Under the pieces are notes generated by a model. That model saw nothing but the letters and a program-made list of their open reading frames with translations. It made no database searches and was not told where the DNA came from. Positions 1 to 7,108 of a stretch of 64,000 nt of DNA are shown one piece after another (within the stretch, counting starts at the first letter, position 1; every line of letters begins with the position of its first letter). Origin of the DNA: Eubacteriaceae bacterium. GTDB lineage: Bacteria > Bacillota > Clostridia > Lachnospirales > Lachnospiraceae. Location: NCBI GenBank assembly GCA_910574015.1, contig CAJSYQ010000005.1, positions 1 to 64,000 on the forward strand. The letters run 5' to 3'. The position numbers and the translations under genes were made by a program.

Positions 1-12
1 ATTATTTTCGTT

Positions 13-94
13 GTATAATAAGTCTGACGTACAAGATCACTCTCTTTCGTATAGTTTGATGTGCAAACTTATTATACATGAGAAAGTGTCTTGT
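13..94. repeat. interleaved inverted repeats
   Basis: Two pairs of inverted arms are interleaved. GTATAATAAGT at 13-23 is the exact reverse complement of 67-77, and ACAAGA at 31-36 is the reverse complement of 89-94. A small GTTTG/CAAAC hairpin lies at 54-58 and 64-68. The order a-b-a'-b' could form a pseudoknot in RNA or a multi-site protein-binding region in DNA. There is no gene in 1-219, and the role of the repeats is unknown. Confidence 0.45.
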
Positions 95-219
95 GCGTTA
101 TTTTATTTTTCAAAAAGTTGTAAAGTGGTGTTTTATTATTGAACAGATACAAAATCTAGGTCGTGGATAAGGTGAAGAAATTGAAAACCGGAGATTGCCA
201 GCTTGAAAGGAGTTGCATT

Positions 220-417
220 ATGAATGAATTAAAATCTATTATGGAGAAGTTTGCTGGATCAGGGTGGGACTTAATATCCGTACCAGCACAGCAATGGTTA
301 GATGGAAAATATGATAAGGATATTTTGATATCTGCAATAAAGCAGGCAGATAAAAAATGTGGAAGTTGTGGATGTGATTTAGATCCACTTTATAAAAAAG
401 CTTTGGAATTGCTTTGA
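220..417 (+). CDS. small Cys-containing hypothetical protein
   Basis: This 65-residue protein of unknown function starts at the ATG at 220, which follows a good ribosome site (GAAAGGAG) at the right distance; an upstream in-frame extension to 163 has no such site. The C-terminal third carries CGSCGCDLDPLY, a cluster of three cysteines that could bind a metal or form disulfides. There is no signal peptide or membrane segment. It sits in an AT-rich accessory stretch ahead of another orphan gene. I do not recognise the family with confidence. Confidence 0.6.
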   Translation: MNELKSIMEKFAGSGWDLISVPAQQWLDGKYDKDILISAIKQADKKCGSCGCDLDPLYKKALELL

Positions 418-471
418 CGCTGCGAATTATTATAGGGTGTTAGACTAAAATGATTTGTGAAGGGGGATATT

Positions 472-897
472 GTGTCATTTAATATAACAGAAACATTTGA
501 ATTATTGTTTAATAGAAATAATAATGTTGCATACAAGGCATTACAGGAATTGAAAAAAGAAAGTGAAGAAACAGATAGAGTTTATCCTTATATGGATAGG
601 TTAAATGATATGCTTGATAGTGATAATTCTTATATTCGTACAAGAGGGCTTATATTACTTGCCTATAATGCAAAATGGGATAAAGATTGTAAAATTGATG
701 AAATCATTGATAAATATTTGGAACATATAACAGATGTTAAACCCATTACGGCAAGACAATGTATCAAGCTGCTACCGATTGTTGCGAAGTATAAGCCGGA
801 TTTGAAAAATGATATTCTTTCTGTACTTCATAAGGCAGATATATCTATTTATGATGATAGTATGCAGCCACTAGTTTATAAGGATATTCAAAAATGA
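472..897 (+). CDS. HEAT-repeat-like hypothetical protein
   Basis: This is a cytoplasmic protein of about 141 residues, predicted to be almost wholly helical. Pairs of amphipathic helices, such as the stretches around LNDMLDSDNSYIRTRGLILL and ITARQCIKLLPIVAKYKP, resemble HEAT-type repeats. Similar clostridial proteins are sometimes loosely labelled SufBD-like, but no Fe-S assembly motif is visible here. The GTG at 472 is preferred over the GTG at 457 because the AGGGGG ribosome site lies between them. It probably acts as a protein-binding scaffold; this is inference from fold only. It is AT-rich like its neighbours. Confidence 0.6.
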   Translation: MSFNITETFELLFNRNNNVAYKALQELKKESEETDRVYPYMDRLNDMLDSDNSYIRTRGLILLAYNAKWDKDCKIDEIIDKYLEHITDVKPITARQCIKLLPIVAKYKPDLKNDILSVLHKADISIYDDSMQPLVYKDIQK

Positions 898-988
898 ATG
901 AAACCAGATAAGGAGAAAACTCAAAATTTTGTTTAAGACAGTAGACATAACAACGTGGAGTGAATATCTTATCTGGAGAAAATAGAAA

Positions 989-1363
989 ATGGCAAATATA
1001 TTATTTGAGAAACTGGGCGGCAAATATGAGCGGCAAGGAGATTACTTAATACCATGCTTGACTGTACTCGCCGAAGAAGAACAGCCGATAGGCACATGGG
1101 GACAGCGGCATCTGGACTATCTGAAGCAGTATCGCAAGGTTACATACACCAATCTTCTCACAAACGGCAAGCTGAATACATACCTTGCCGACATCGATAG
1201 GCAGGCACAGGAACGCTTTGAAAGGCTCATAGAGGGCATGAAACAAGCGCAGGGCATAACGGAACGCCTAAAGGAAGAAAATGCCTTAGAATGGGTACAA
1301 CACTTAAATAACATAAGGGCATGTGCGAGACAGATTGTGAACGAGGAAATTGTTTTTGCATAA
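989..1363 (+). CDS. TnpV-like transposon-encoded protein
   Basis: This 124-residue protein matches my recollection of the TnpV family, small proteins carried by clostridial Tn4451/Tn1549-type elements. Typical parts are an N-terminal YERQGDYLIPCL-like segment, GTWGQRHLDYLKQY, and a helical tail with NNIRACARQIVNEEIVFA. The function is not established. The ribosome site is GGAG, nine bases before the ATG. A perfect hairpin follows directly after the stop. Its base composition is richer in GC than the two upstream orphans, which suggests a different origin. Confidence 0.7.
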   Translation: MANILFEKLGGKYERQGDYLIPCLTVLAEEEQPIGTWGQRHLDYLKQYRKVTYTNLLTNGKLNTYLADIDRQAQERFERLIEGMKQAQGITERLKEENALEWVQHLNNIRACARQIVNEEIVFA

Positions 1364-1371
1364 GTACAGAA

Positions 1372-1402
1372 AGGCGGCAGAAAATTGCCGCCTAAAAATT
1401 TT
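1372..1402 (+). terminator. intrinsic-terminator-like hairpin after tnpV-like gene
   Basis: AGGCGGCA at 1372-1379 pairs perfectly with TGCCGCCT at 1386-1393. An AAAAATTTT run follows. It closes the transcription unit of the upstream gene and insulates the MerR-type promoter just downstream. Confidence 0.65.
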
Positions 1403-1413
1403 CCGAAAAAGTC

Positions 1414-1444
1414 TTGCTTGTTACGTTGCGTAATGATTTATAAT
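1414..1444 (+). promoter_or_regulatory. MerR-type promoter with 19-bp spacer
   Basis: The -35 box is TTGCTT (1414-1419) and the -10 box is TATAAT (1439-1444), separated by 19 bases. The dyad TTACG-ttg-CGTAA (1421-1433) lies inside the spacer. Overlong spacers holding the operator are the hallmark of promoters activated by MerR-family regulators. The promoter leads straight into the truncated MerR-like start at 1467, so it was probably autoregulatory. Confidence 0.6.
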
Positions 1445-1466
1445 ATGTTTCAGGAGGTAAAGGACT

Positions 1467-1514
1467 ATGGCAAAATACAGGGCAATCCCAAATGGATATA
1501 TGACAGTTGATTGA
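1467..1514 (+). pseudogene. 5' fragment of MerR-family regulator, interrupted
   Basis: After a strong ribosome site (CAGGAGG) an ATG opens a reading frame encoding MAKYRAIPNGYMTV, which resembles the first residues of clostridial MerR regulators (normally continuing into a GE-KK-GVTVRTLQYYDKEG helix-turn-helix). The frame hits TGA at 1512-1514, just where similarity to the recombinase-element end begins. I infer that a serine-recombinase element, or a rearranged copy, inserted in codon 15. The rest of the gene is not seen in this window. Confidence 0.5.
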
Positions 1515-2169
1515 TACCAGATAAGGATAAAAATAGATATGTATGGGCAGGAGCATAGACTTTCTCCTGCCACGCCTATATTTAGGCGGTTTGACGTTTG
1601 GTACGTTTTCCGTATTCACGTTCTATTTCCCGCATTTCTTCATCCGTTGGAATATCAACAATCCCGACATAGGAATAGTAGATGTCAATATCCTGTGTCC
1701 GTTTCCCGTCTTTTTTCTCGCATTCATGGACTACGATTTTATCCACAAAGGTATTTAAGATTTCGGGCGTTAGCTCGTCAATACGAGTATATTTTTTGGT
1801 GACGGCAATTAGCTTGGAAACATTGGTTGCTTCTGTGTCGGCTTCGCTGACTTCGGATTTCAAGGTTTCGATTTTGTGTTTTAGCTGTTCCTGCTCAGCT
1901 TCATAACCATCTGACAGCTTGTAAAAGCGTTCGTCATTCAGCTTTCCGTTGACATTATCTTCATAGATTTTGCGGAACAGGCGGTCAAGTTCTTCCATGC
2001 GCTTTTCGTCTTTTTCAATCTGTTTCTGCTTTGCGTATAACTCGTATCGGCGTTCCGCAAGGGTAGTGTCAATCTGCTGTCGGATAAATACCCTTTCAAA
2101 CTGCTGTAAATAGGACAGGAAATGCTGAAGCTGTTTTAATACCAACTGGTATAGGACATCTTCTCTGAC
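1515..2169. repeat. left arm of long inverted repeat
   Basis: Read on the minus strand, this segment is a diverged copy of 10313-10965. It includes the last about 196 codons of the recombinase, the shared hairpin GGCAGGAG/CTCCTGCC after the stop, and the outer CCAGATA box. The two arms differ by scattered, often synonymous changes, so they are related but not recent duplicates. Confidence 0.8.
1582..2169 (-). pseudogene. large serine recombinase, 3' fragment only
   Basis: The minus strand encodes only the C-terminal region of a TnpX/TndX-type recombinase. It starts within REDVLYQLVLKQLQ and runs through the coiled-coil and DUF4368-like tail to the same TKRQTA terminus as the intact enzyme at 9239-10897. 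The resolvase catalytic domain, recombinase domain and zinc ribbon are absent. Upstream in-frame sequence to 2277 is not recombinase but antisense of the CHAP fragment. It cannot be active, and it marks the remains of a second, inverted element. Confidence 0.85.
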
Positions 2170-2487
2170 TGCTTCGCATCGTGGTGTGCCGACCAGTGCG
2201 GCTATCTGGAAAGCGGCATCATCCCGAAATTCTCCCTCTGCTCGGACGGTGTAAACTGGTTCAAGGGCAAAAGGCAATGGCAGGATAAGAACTATGAGCC
2301 GCAGGCAGGCGACCTTATTTTCTTTGATTGGGGGAGCGACGGCTCAATCGACCATGTGGGAATCGTGGAGAGATGCGAGAATGGAACGGTCTACACCGTG
2401 GAGGGTAACTCTGGGGATGCCTGCAAACAGCAGAGCTATCCAGTCGGGAGTGGCTCAATATACGGCTACGGAGTGCCAAACTATTAG
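2170..2487 (+). pseudogene. CHAP-domain peptidoglycan hydrolase, C-terminal fragment
   Basis: An open frame without a start encodes 105 residues typical of CHAP amidase/endopeptidase domains of conjugative elements: CFASWCADQCGY at the N edge, then AGDLIFFDWG, a catalytic-type IDHVGIVE and TVEGNSGD, ending YGYGVPNY and a stop at 2487. Such enzymes open the cell wall during conjugative transfer. The part before CFASWC, including any membrane or lysozyme-like domain, is missing, and the junction at about 2170 fuses it to the recombinase tail on the other strand. Confidence 0.8.
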
Positions 2488-2495
2488 CAGGGCAG

Positions 2496-2542
2496 GGCAA
2501 AAGGAAACCAGAGGGACTTAATCCTTTGTCTGTTCCTTTGCC
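2496..2542 (+). terminator. hairpin after CHAP fragment
   Basis: GGCAAAAGGAA (2496-2506) pairs with TTCCTTTGCC (2533-2542) with one bulged base, enclosing a second weak stem. No long T-run follows, so termination is uncertain. The rest of 2488-2640 shows no gene. Confidence 0.4.
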
Positions 2543-2641
2543 TTACATAAGGCAATTACTTTAAAAAAGGTTAGATAAAAAACACCAGAATAGGTTTTTG
2601 ATTTTTTGAAATATCATAGTTGCTCATAATATAACAAAATG

Positions 2642-2708
2642 ACTATTTGAATAGTTGACACCACATGACTATTGTGATAGTATACTCAAAAAGAACTATT
2701 GCAATAGT
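2642..2708 (+). promoter_or_regulatory. BlaI-type operators (three) overlapping promoter
   Basis: Three copies of the dyad ACTATT-NN-AATAGT or close variants lie at 2642-2655, 2668-2681 and 2695-2708, spaced 26 and 27 bases apart. A promoter is embedded: TTGACA at 2655-2660 and TAGTAT at 2678-2683 with a 17-base spacer. The middle operator fills most of the spacer and the third sits just after the -10. This arrangement fits direct repression by the BlaI-like product encoded at 2727. Confidence 0.75.
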
Positions 2709-2726
2709 CATTTTAGGAGGTGCAGA

Positions 2727-3086
2727 ATGAGGATGAAGTTATTTGATTCAGAATTAAAAGTGATGGAAGTATTATGGAAAGAGGGAAACATTACAGCAGG
2801 ACAGATTTCAAAAATACTGAAAGAGGAAATTGGCTGGAATAGGAATACAACTTACACGGTGATAAAAAAATGTATAGAGAAAGGCGCAATCGAAAGAATT
2901 GAACCTAAATTTATCTGCAAGGCAATGATTTCCAAAGAAGACGTACAGGCATATGAAACAGCGGAATTGATTGAAAGGGTATTTGACGGTTCTAAGAAAA
3001 AATTTTTTGCCGCTTTGTTGTCTGAAAAAACCTTGACACATGATGAACTGCAGCAATTAAAGAATTTGATAAACCAGATGAAATGA
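2727..3086 (+). CDS. BlaI/MecI/CopY-family transcriptional repressor
   Basis: This 119-residue winged-helix repressor is expected to bind the three ACTATT dyads upstream as a dimer and be cleaved when the membrane protease encoded next is activated. The start is the ATG at 2727 behind TTAGGAGG; a longer frame to 2655 would run through the operators. Family features visible are LFDSELKVMEVLWKEG at the N-terminus, the recognition region NRNTTYTVIKKCIEKGAI and a helical dimerisation tail. In BlaI the cleavage site lies in that tail region (family knowledge); the exact bond cannot be told here. The next gene starts 10 bases after the stop. Confidence 0.88.
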   Translation: MRMKLFDSELKVMEVLWKEGNITAGQISKILKEEIGWNRNTTYTVIKKCIEKGAIERIEPKFICKAMISKEDVQAYETAELIERVFDGSKKKFFAALLSEKTLTHDELQQLKNLINQMK

Positions 3087-3096
3087 GGTGAAAAGT

Positions 3097-4704
3097 ATGT
3101 TGCTTAAAATGAGCATCTCAAGCAGTATATTGATTATCTTGATTGTTATTTTGCGCTTTGTTGCTTTAAACAGGCTGCCGAAAAAATTTTTTGTGCTGTT
3201 GTGGAATATTGCAATACTAAGATTGCTGATACCCTTTGACTTACCGATGCATTATGGACTTGCTTCACCTATGACAAAATTAGCGGATAGTGGCATCAGT
3301 CACTATAATACTGCCAACAGTCCGCTTATAACAGAAACATTAAAAGAACCAATTACTGATACAACAGTAGCATTATCTTTAAACAACGTCGCATGGATGA
3401 CGATTGTTTGGGCAGCAGGTATGGCAGTCATGCTTGTGATTTTCGGGGTATTATATTGGAGAGAATATCAAAAAATACGGACAGCATTACCTATTTCAAA
3501 AGAAAGCGATGATTATTTCAGGTCAGTGACAACGATTCCTAAACGTGTAAAGTTATTGGTATCGGACAGAATCTCAACACCTTTAACGTATGGAGTTTTG
3601 TCACCTAAAATTATATTCCCGAAAATTTTTAAACTTTCGGACAACACGAAAATAAAATATGTCCTTACGCATGAAATGATACATATAAAACGGTTGGATA
3701 ATCTTTGGAAAATAATTATCCTTATAGTGGTGAGCATACACTGGTTCAATCCTTTCGTTTGGATAATGTATCGGCTTCTCAACCGTGATATTGAATTATC
3801 ATGTGATGAAAAAGTGGTTGCTCTTTTGGGAGAAACAGCAAAAAAGGAATATGTTACGACGCTTGTAGATTTGGCGGAAAAGCAGTATCATTGGTCGTTT
3901 ATCTCAAATGGATTTGGAAAGAACGCCATACAAGAAAGGATTGTGGCAATCATGACGTTTAAAAAAGCAACTTGTTTAAGCATAGGCTGCACAGTGGTTT
4001 TATTAGCAGGCGCGATTACAGTATTTGCACAAAATGATTTTAAAGTGGCAGGTACTGATGCTGGTACAATGTCTAAAGCCCACATTACGGAAGACAAAAA
4101 AAATTATTTGGAAAAAACTGAAATCGAAGATGGTGAGTATTTACATCATGGAATTACAGTTATCAATGGAGCTTATTATTACCAAGGCGTGCGCATCCGC
4201 ATATTCATGGATTTAAGGGAAAACAAATCTTTTGAAACTTTCAGTTTTGATAAGGAAGGAACCGTTGATATACGGTTAATACGGTCAAAAAATAATTCTA
4301 TTAAAAAAATTGAGTATCTCACAAAAGAAGAAGCAGATGAAATCCTTAGTGATTTTGAAGATAGCGAGTTGGATGGGCAGACGGAAGAACAGCATACGGG
4401 TGTGATAACCAGATTAGCAAAAGAAGAACTTCCGAATAAGGTTATAGATGCCATAAATTCTTGTGATGATGAAAAATGGTATGTGATTAATGACAAGGAA
4501 TATCAATATGTTTATTTTAATGGTTTGACTGCCAATTATGCTTTCCAACCAGAGATTTATGCTGACAGCCATAGCGGGACTTTACAAATATATGATATGG
4601 GTACTTCAACTAAAAATTATGTATTGCTTGAAATTGAACGGAATATTTCACTGAAAATTTTATACAACCATTCGCAAGTTTCATATACAGAAATAGCTTT
4701 ATGA
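3097..4704 (+). CDS. M56 (BlaR1-like) membrane sensor protease with novel external domain
   Basis: This 535-residue membrane zinc protease is the likely partner of the BlaI-like repressor. Start: the ATG at 3097 after GAGGTG. Visible parts are N-terminal membrane helices, a cytoplasmic gluzincin core with HEMIH (His192, Glu193, His196) and the downstream IELSCDE third-ligand motif, and a last membrane helix near 290-310. The external domain (about 355-535) lacks the penicillin-binding SxxK/SxN/KTG set of true BlaR1, so the signal is probably not a beta-lactam bound covalently. This domain is clearly related to the secreted protein encoded next. By family analogy, ligand sensing outside triggers repressor cleavage inside. 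Confidence 0.85.
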   Translation: MLLKMSISSSILIILIVILRFVALNRLPKKFFVLLWNIAILRLLIPFDLPMHYGLASPMTKLADSGISHYNTANSPLITETLKEPITDTTVALSLNNVAWMTIVWAAGMAVMLVIFGVLYWREYQKIRTALPISKESDDYFRSVTTIPKRVKLLVSDRISTPLTYGVLSPKIIFPKIFKLSDNTKIKYVLTHEMIHIKRLDNLWKIIILIVVSIHWFNPFVWIMYRLLNRDIELSCDEKVVALLGETAKKEYVTTLVDLAEKQYHWSFISNGFGKNAIQERIVAIMTFKKATCLSIGCTVVLLAGAITVFAQNDFKVAGTDAGTMSKAHITEDKKNYLEKTEIEDGEYLHHGITVINGAYYYQGVRIRIFMDLRENKSFETFSFDKEGTVDIRLIRSKNNSIKKIEYLTKEEADEILSDFEDSELDGQTEEQHTGVITRLAKEELPNKVIDAINSCDDEKWYVINDKEYQYVYFNGLTANYAFQPEIYADSHSGTLQIYDMGTSTKNYVLLEIERNISLKILYNHSQVSYTEIAL

Positions 4705-4764
4705 TGGAAACATGGTATTGAAACTGGTATGCCATAAAGAGCGGATAAAGGAGGATAATTTCAA

Positions 4765-5454
4765 ATGAAAAGAAAAACAATTTTTTCAATAGTTACAATA
4801 TTTATTTTTATATTCATGGTTTCTATGCCAATAGCTGCATCTGCAAAGGGTACGCCATCTAGTAAGCATGTTTCTGAATATGCCCAATTAGGTATTATAA
4901 AGAAAGATGATGCGTTCTTTTATAAAAATAAGCGTATCCGTATTTTTTTTGATGAAAGGGCTGACCGTTCTTTTGAATACAGCTTCGTGGATATTGATGG
5001 AACAATTGATATACGTCTGTTGAGAAATAAAGCTGGAGATATTAGCAGGCTGAAACGGATACCAAAAAAGAAAGCGAATAAAATATTGAAAGATATGCTT
5101 GGTTTTGTTCCAAAACACCCCACTGAAAATACGAAACCTCACAAGAAAAAAGAGTATACTGATATTGAGCGTTGCCAGCTTAAAGATGTCCCTGTCGGAA
5201 TTAAGAAAGTTATTAAAAAAAGATGCACTAAGAATAAATGGTACATTATCAAATCTTCAAATAGAGATTATGTATATTTTAAAAAAGTGCCAAAAGACTT
5301 TGCATTCCAAATTATCGGCAAAAATTTAAATATACATGATATAGGGAAAAAGAAAAAAAATGGTTCTGTACTGCTCTCTATCGGCAGGAATTTTAATTTT
5401 ACTCTCACTTATAATTCCAAGCCAGTAAAAACCATTATTATAAAAGCTAAATAG
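4765..5454 (+). CDS. secreted paralogue of the M56 sensor domain
   Basis: This 229-residue exported protein has a classical signal peptide (KRK, hydrophobic core, cut after AASA near residue 28) and no membrane anchor or cell-wall motif. Residues about 50-229 parallel the external domain of the preceding M56 protein. Shared features are RIRIF-D-R, GT-DIRL-R-K, a KWY-I segment, DYVYF or QYVYF, AFQ, and I-D-G followed by VLL-I-RN near the end. The ribosome site is GGAGG. It has many lysines and is probably basic. I infer an effector, decoy or ligand-binding protein made under the same repressor; the ligand is unknown. An rightward 3' hairpin at 5513 ends the unit. Confidence 0.75.
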   Translation: MKRKTIFSIVTIFIFIFMVSMPIAASAKGTPSSKHVSEYAQLGIIKKDDAFFYKNKRIRIFFDERADRSFEYSFVDIDGTIDIRLLRNKAGDISRLKRIPKKKANKILKDMLGFVPKHPTENTKPHKKKEYTDIERCQLKDVPVGIKKVIKKRCTKNKWYIIKSSNRDYVYFKKVPKDFAFQIIGKNLNIHDIGKKKKNGSVLLSIGRNFNFTLTYNSKPVKTIIIKAK

Positions 5455-5512
5455 AAAGAAACGACTCAAGCAAATGTGTCTGCGTGGATATTTGGCGATT
5501 ATCACGAGAGTT

Positions 5513-5540
5513 AATACCCCGCTGTTCACAGCGGGGTATT
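5513..5540 (+). terminator. strong hairpin ending the BlaI/M56 unit
   Basis: AATACCCCGCTG and CAGCGGGGTATT form a perfect 12-base-pair stem with a TTCA loop. It lies 59 bases after the secreted paralogue. Only short T-runs follow, so it may act as a bidirectional or weak terminator. Confidence 0.6.
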
Positions 5541-5713
5541 GGTTTATTAAAGAAATTCATTTATTTTAGTGCTTGCCAAAATTTATAGATATATTATCTA
5601 TTTATGTAATGATATTTTTTACATATTTTGTTCTTTCTATAATCATAGGTAGGACAAGCCCACCAAATAAAAAAAACGATGTTCGGGTGGGCTATTTCGT
5701 CATACCCTGACCA

Positions 5714-5752
5714 CCCTCCGACTTCGCTTTTTGAAGTTTGGAGGGATTTTTA
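5714..5752 (+). terminator. intrinsic terminator
   Basis: CCCTCC (5714-5719) pairs with GGAGGG (5740-5745), with an inner ACTTC/GAAGT stem, followed by ATTTTTATT. A second hairpin, GCCCACC/GGGTGGGC, lies just upstream at about 5657-5691. Together they separate the sensor locus from the mobilization module. The stretch 5541-6047 holds no convincing gene. Confidence 0.65.
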
Positions 5753-5897
5753 TTGCCTGCAAATAGCAAATTCTATTTACATATATCATATCGGGGATGG
5801 GCGGACAGCCTGTTAAAAAACTCCTCGTCAGTACATGGGGGCTTTGTACCCTGCAAGTAGAAGTCATATTTCTACATATTGGAACTAAAATCTCTCT

Positions 5898-5934
5898 AAA
5901 CCGTAAAGGTCACGGAACCTTTGCGGTTTTTCTT
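5898..5934 (+). terminator. terminator or attenuator before sigma-like gene
   Basis: AAACCGTAAAGGT (5898-5910) pairs with ACCTTTGCGGTTT (5917-5929) with one mismatch and is followed by TTCTTTTG. It precedes the sigma-like gene by about 115 bases and may attenuate read-through into it. Confidence 0.5.
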
Positions 5935-6047
5935 TTGTCGTTTTTTATCGGAATGTGCCGAAGGGCTGTTTCCGCTGTTGGCTGCCGTTCGCCGCCTATC
6001 CAATCTGGATTATTACATTTCAAAAATTCAGATTGGAGGAAAAAAGA

Positions 6048-6473
6048 ATGGCATACAACAACGGACGGGAGAACAGGAAATGGCTTATCTGGAAAGAAGC
6101 CGAGGAAAAAATATTGAGGGAACACGGAGTTGATGAAACCACCATTGAACAAATCCGCACAGACGACAGGGCAGACTTCAATTCCAACAGGCGGTTTTAC
6201 CATTGGACAAGCGACTTCGGTGAATACCTTGAGGGGATGGCAGACAGGGAACAGAATACCGAGCTAAAGACGGTTGCTGATTTACTGGACGAGATTGAGG
6301 ACGAAACTCTGTATCGGGCATTGCTTACGGTGGACAGGCGTACCCTGCAAATCATCCTGCTGAAAATGCAGGGCTATTCCACAAAGGAAATCGCCCCGCT
6401 TGTGGGATTGACAACGGGTGCTATCTATGCAAGGCTAGACCATCTGCGGAAAAAGCTGCGGAAGATTTTATAA
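6048..6473 (+). CDS. sigma-70 region 4-like HTH protein of mobile element
   Basis: This 141-residue protein has its only recognisable domain at the C-terminus. There the segment RTLQIILLKMQGYSTKEIAP followed by LVGLTTGAIYARLDHLRKKL reads as a sigma-70 region 4 type helix-turn-helix. Start: the ATG at 6048 behind TTGGAGG; the longer frame from 5955 is not supported. Such small sigma-like proteins are common next to relaxase genes in clostridial mobile elements and probably control element genes. No sigma region 2 is present, so it is unlikely to be a full sigma factor. A hairpin terminator follows at 6505. Confidence 0.75.
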   Translation: MAYNNGRENRKWLIWKEAEEKILREHGVDETTIEQIRTDDRADFNSNRRFYHWTSDFGEYLEGMADREQNTELKTVADLLDEIEDETLYRALLTVDRRTLQIILLKMQGYSTKEIAPLVGLTTGAIYARLDHLRKKLRKIL

Positions 6474-6504
6474 CCAGCTAATAAAGGCAGCTTTCTGGCG
6501 GGCT

Positions 6505-6536
6505 ATTGGGTGGGGGATAAAATTTCCCCACCCAAT
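6505..6536 (+). terminator. hairpin after sigma-like gene
   Basis: ATTGGGTGGGG (6505-6515) and CCCCACCCAAT (6526-6536) are perfect 11-base arms separated by ten bases. TTTAAAATT follows. It ends the sigma-like transcript. Confidence 0.65.
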
Positions 6537-6689
6537 TTAAAATTATATGAATAAAATTCCCGTCCACAGGGAATACTAAAAAGTTTGCCCAAAGTATTGA
6601 CATGGGTACAGCCGCTATGGTATTCTGAAATACCCATGAGGGAATTGGAAGATTGAAAATGAAATAGCACATAGATGGAAGAATGAAAT

Positions 6690-6850
6690 GTCAGCCAATG
6701 GATAAGGCTGACTGCCGCCGAACGTAAGTCGTCCTTTTCGGCTGGCGTATGGCAGCAAGGTTTTGAATCCCAAAGCCGTTACATAGCATTGCGAATCTGA
6801 GCAGGAGAAAACACTCCTGTCATTCGTGGTGCGGTGTGGCGGCTTTTTCA
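6690..6850 (+). ncRNA. candidate structured RNA upstream of mobilization genes
   Basis: A 635-base gene-free stretch (6474-7108) contains a series of stems. GTCAGCC/GGCTGAC is at 6690-6696 and 6706-6712. CTGCC/GGCAG (6712-6716, 6751-6755) encloses GCCGAA/TTCGGC (6717-6722, 6737-6742). AAAGCCG/CGGCTTT (6772-6778, 6840-6846) encloses an 11-pair stem 6786-6796 with 6822-6832, including three G-U pairs, topped by CAGGAG/CTCCTG. A T-run follows the last stem. The wobble pairs favour an RNA on the plus strand. CATGGGTA/TACCCATG at 6601-6638 lies just upstream, overlapping a TTGACA box. The function is unknown; the region may instead be part of the transfer origin. Confidence 0.45.
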
Positions 6851-7017
6851 TTTATCCAAAAGTCAAGAAAAATCGAATCCAGAACGGAGGTGGAAAGGAC
6901 ATAGGATTTTCTTTTCGGCGGGTAAGGCAGGTATGGAAGAATACTGCTGCACAGGAAAAATGCTCTGCGGCGTTGTCCACAGAGATAGCGAGCATCGGAT
7001 TGTGTCAGCCACAATCC

Positions 7018-7064
7018 CGCCCACACAAAACAAGTGGGCGTAACTTACTCAGGGGACATCCCCT
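7018..7064 (+). other. oriT-like hairpin and adjacent nick-type region
   Basis: CGCCCAC (7018-7024) and GTGGGCG (7034-7040) form a 7-base inverted repeat, followed by TAACTTACTC and then a small hairpin GGGGA-ca-TCCCC. An inverted repeat with a short pyrimidine-rich site on its 3' side, directly upstream of MobC and relaxase genes, is the usual layout of an origin of transfer. The nick position is inferred only. Confidence 0.5.
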
Positions 7065-7108
7065 GTTTACCCCGAAGAAAGAAAAATAAGACTGGAGGAT
7101 TGAGGAAA

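Noticed and set aside
1539-1802. Plus-strand frames opposite the recombinase fragment
   Set aside because: They are antisense to the recognisable recombinase tail and lack motifs.
6826-7089. Small frames in the region before mobC
   Set aside because: Overlapping short frames with low-complexity translation occupy the structured and oriT-like region; no ribosome site or family was seen.
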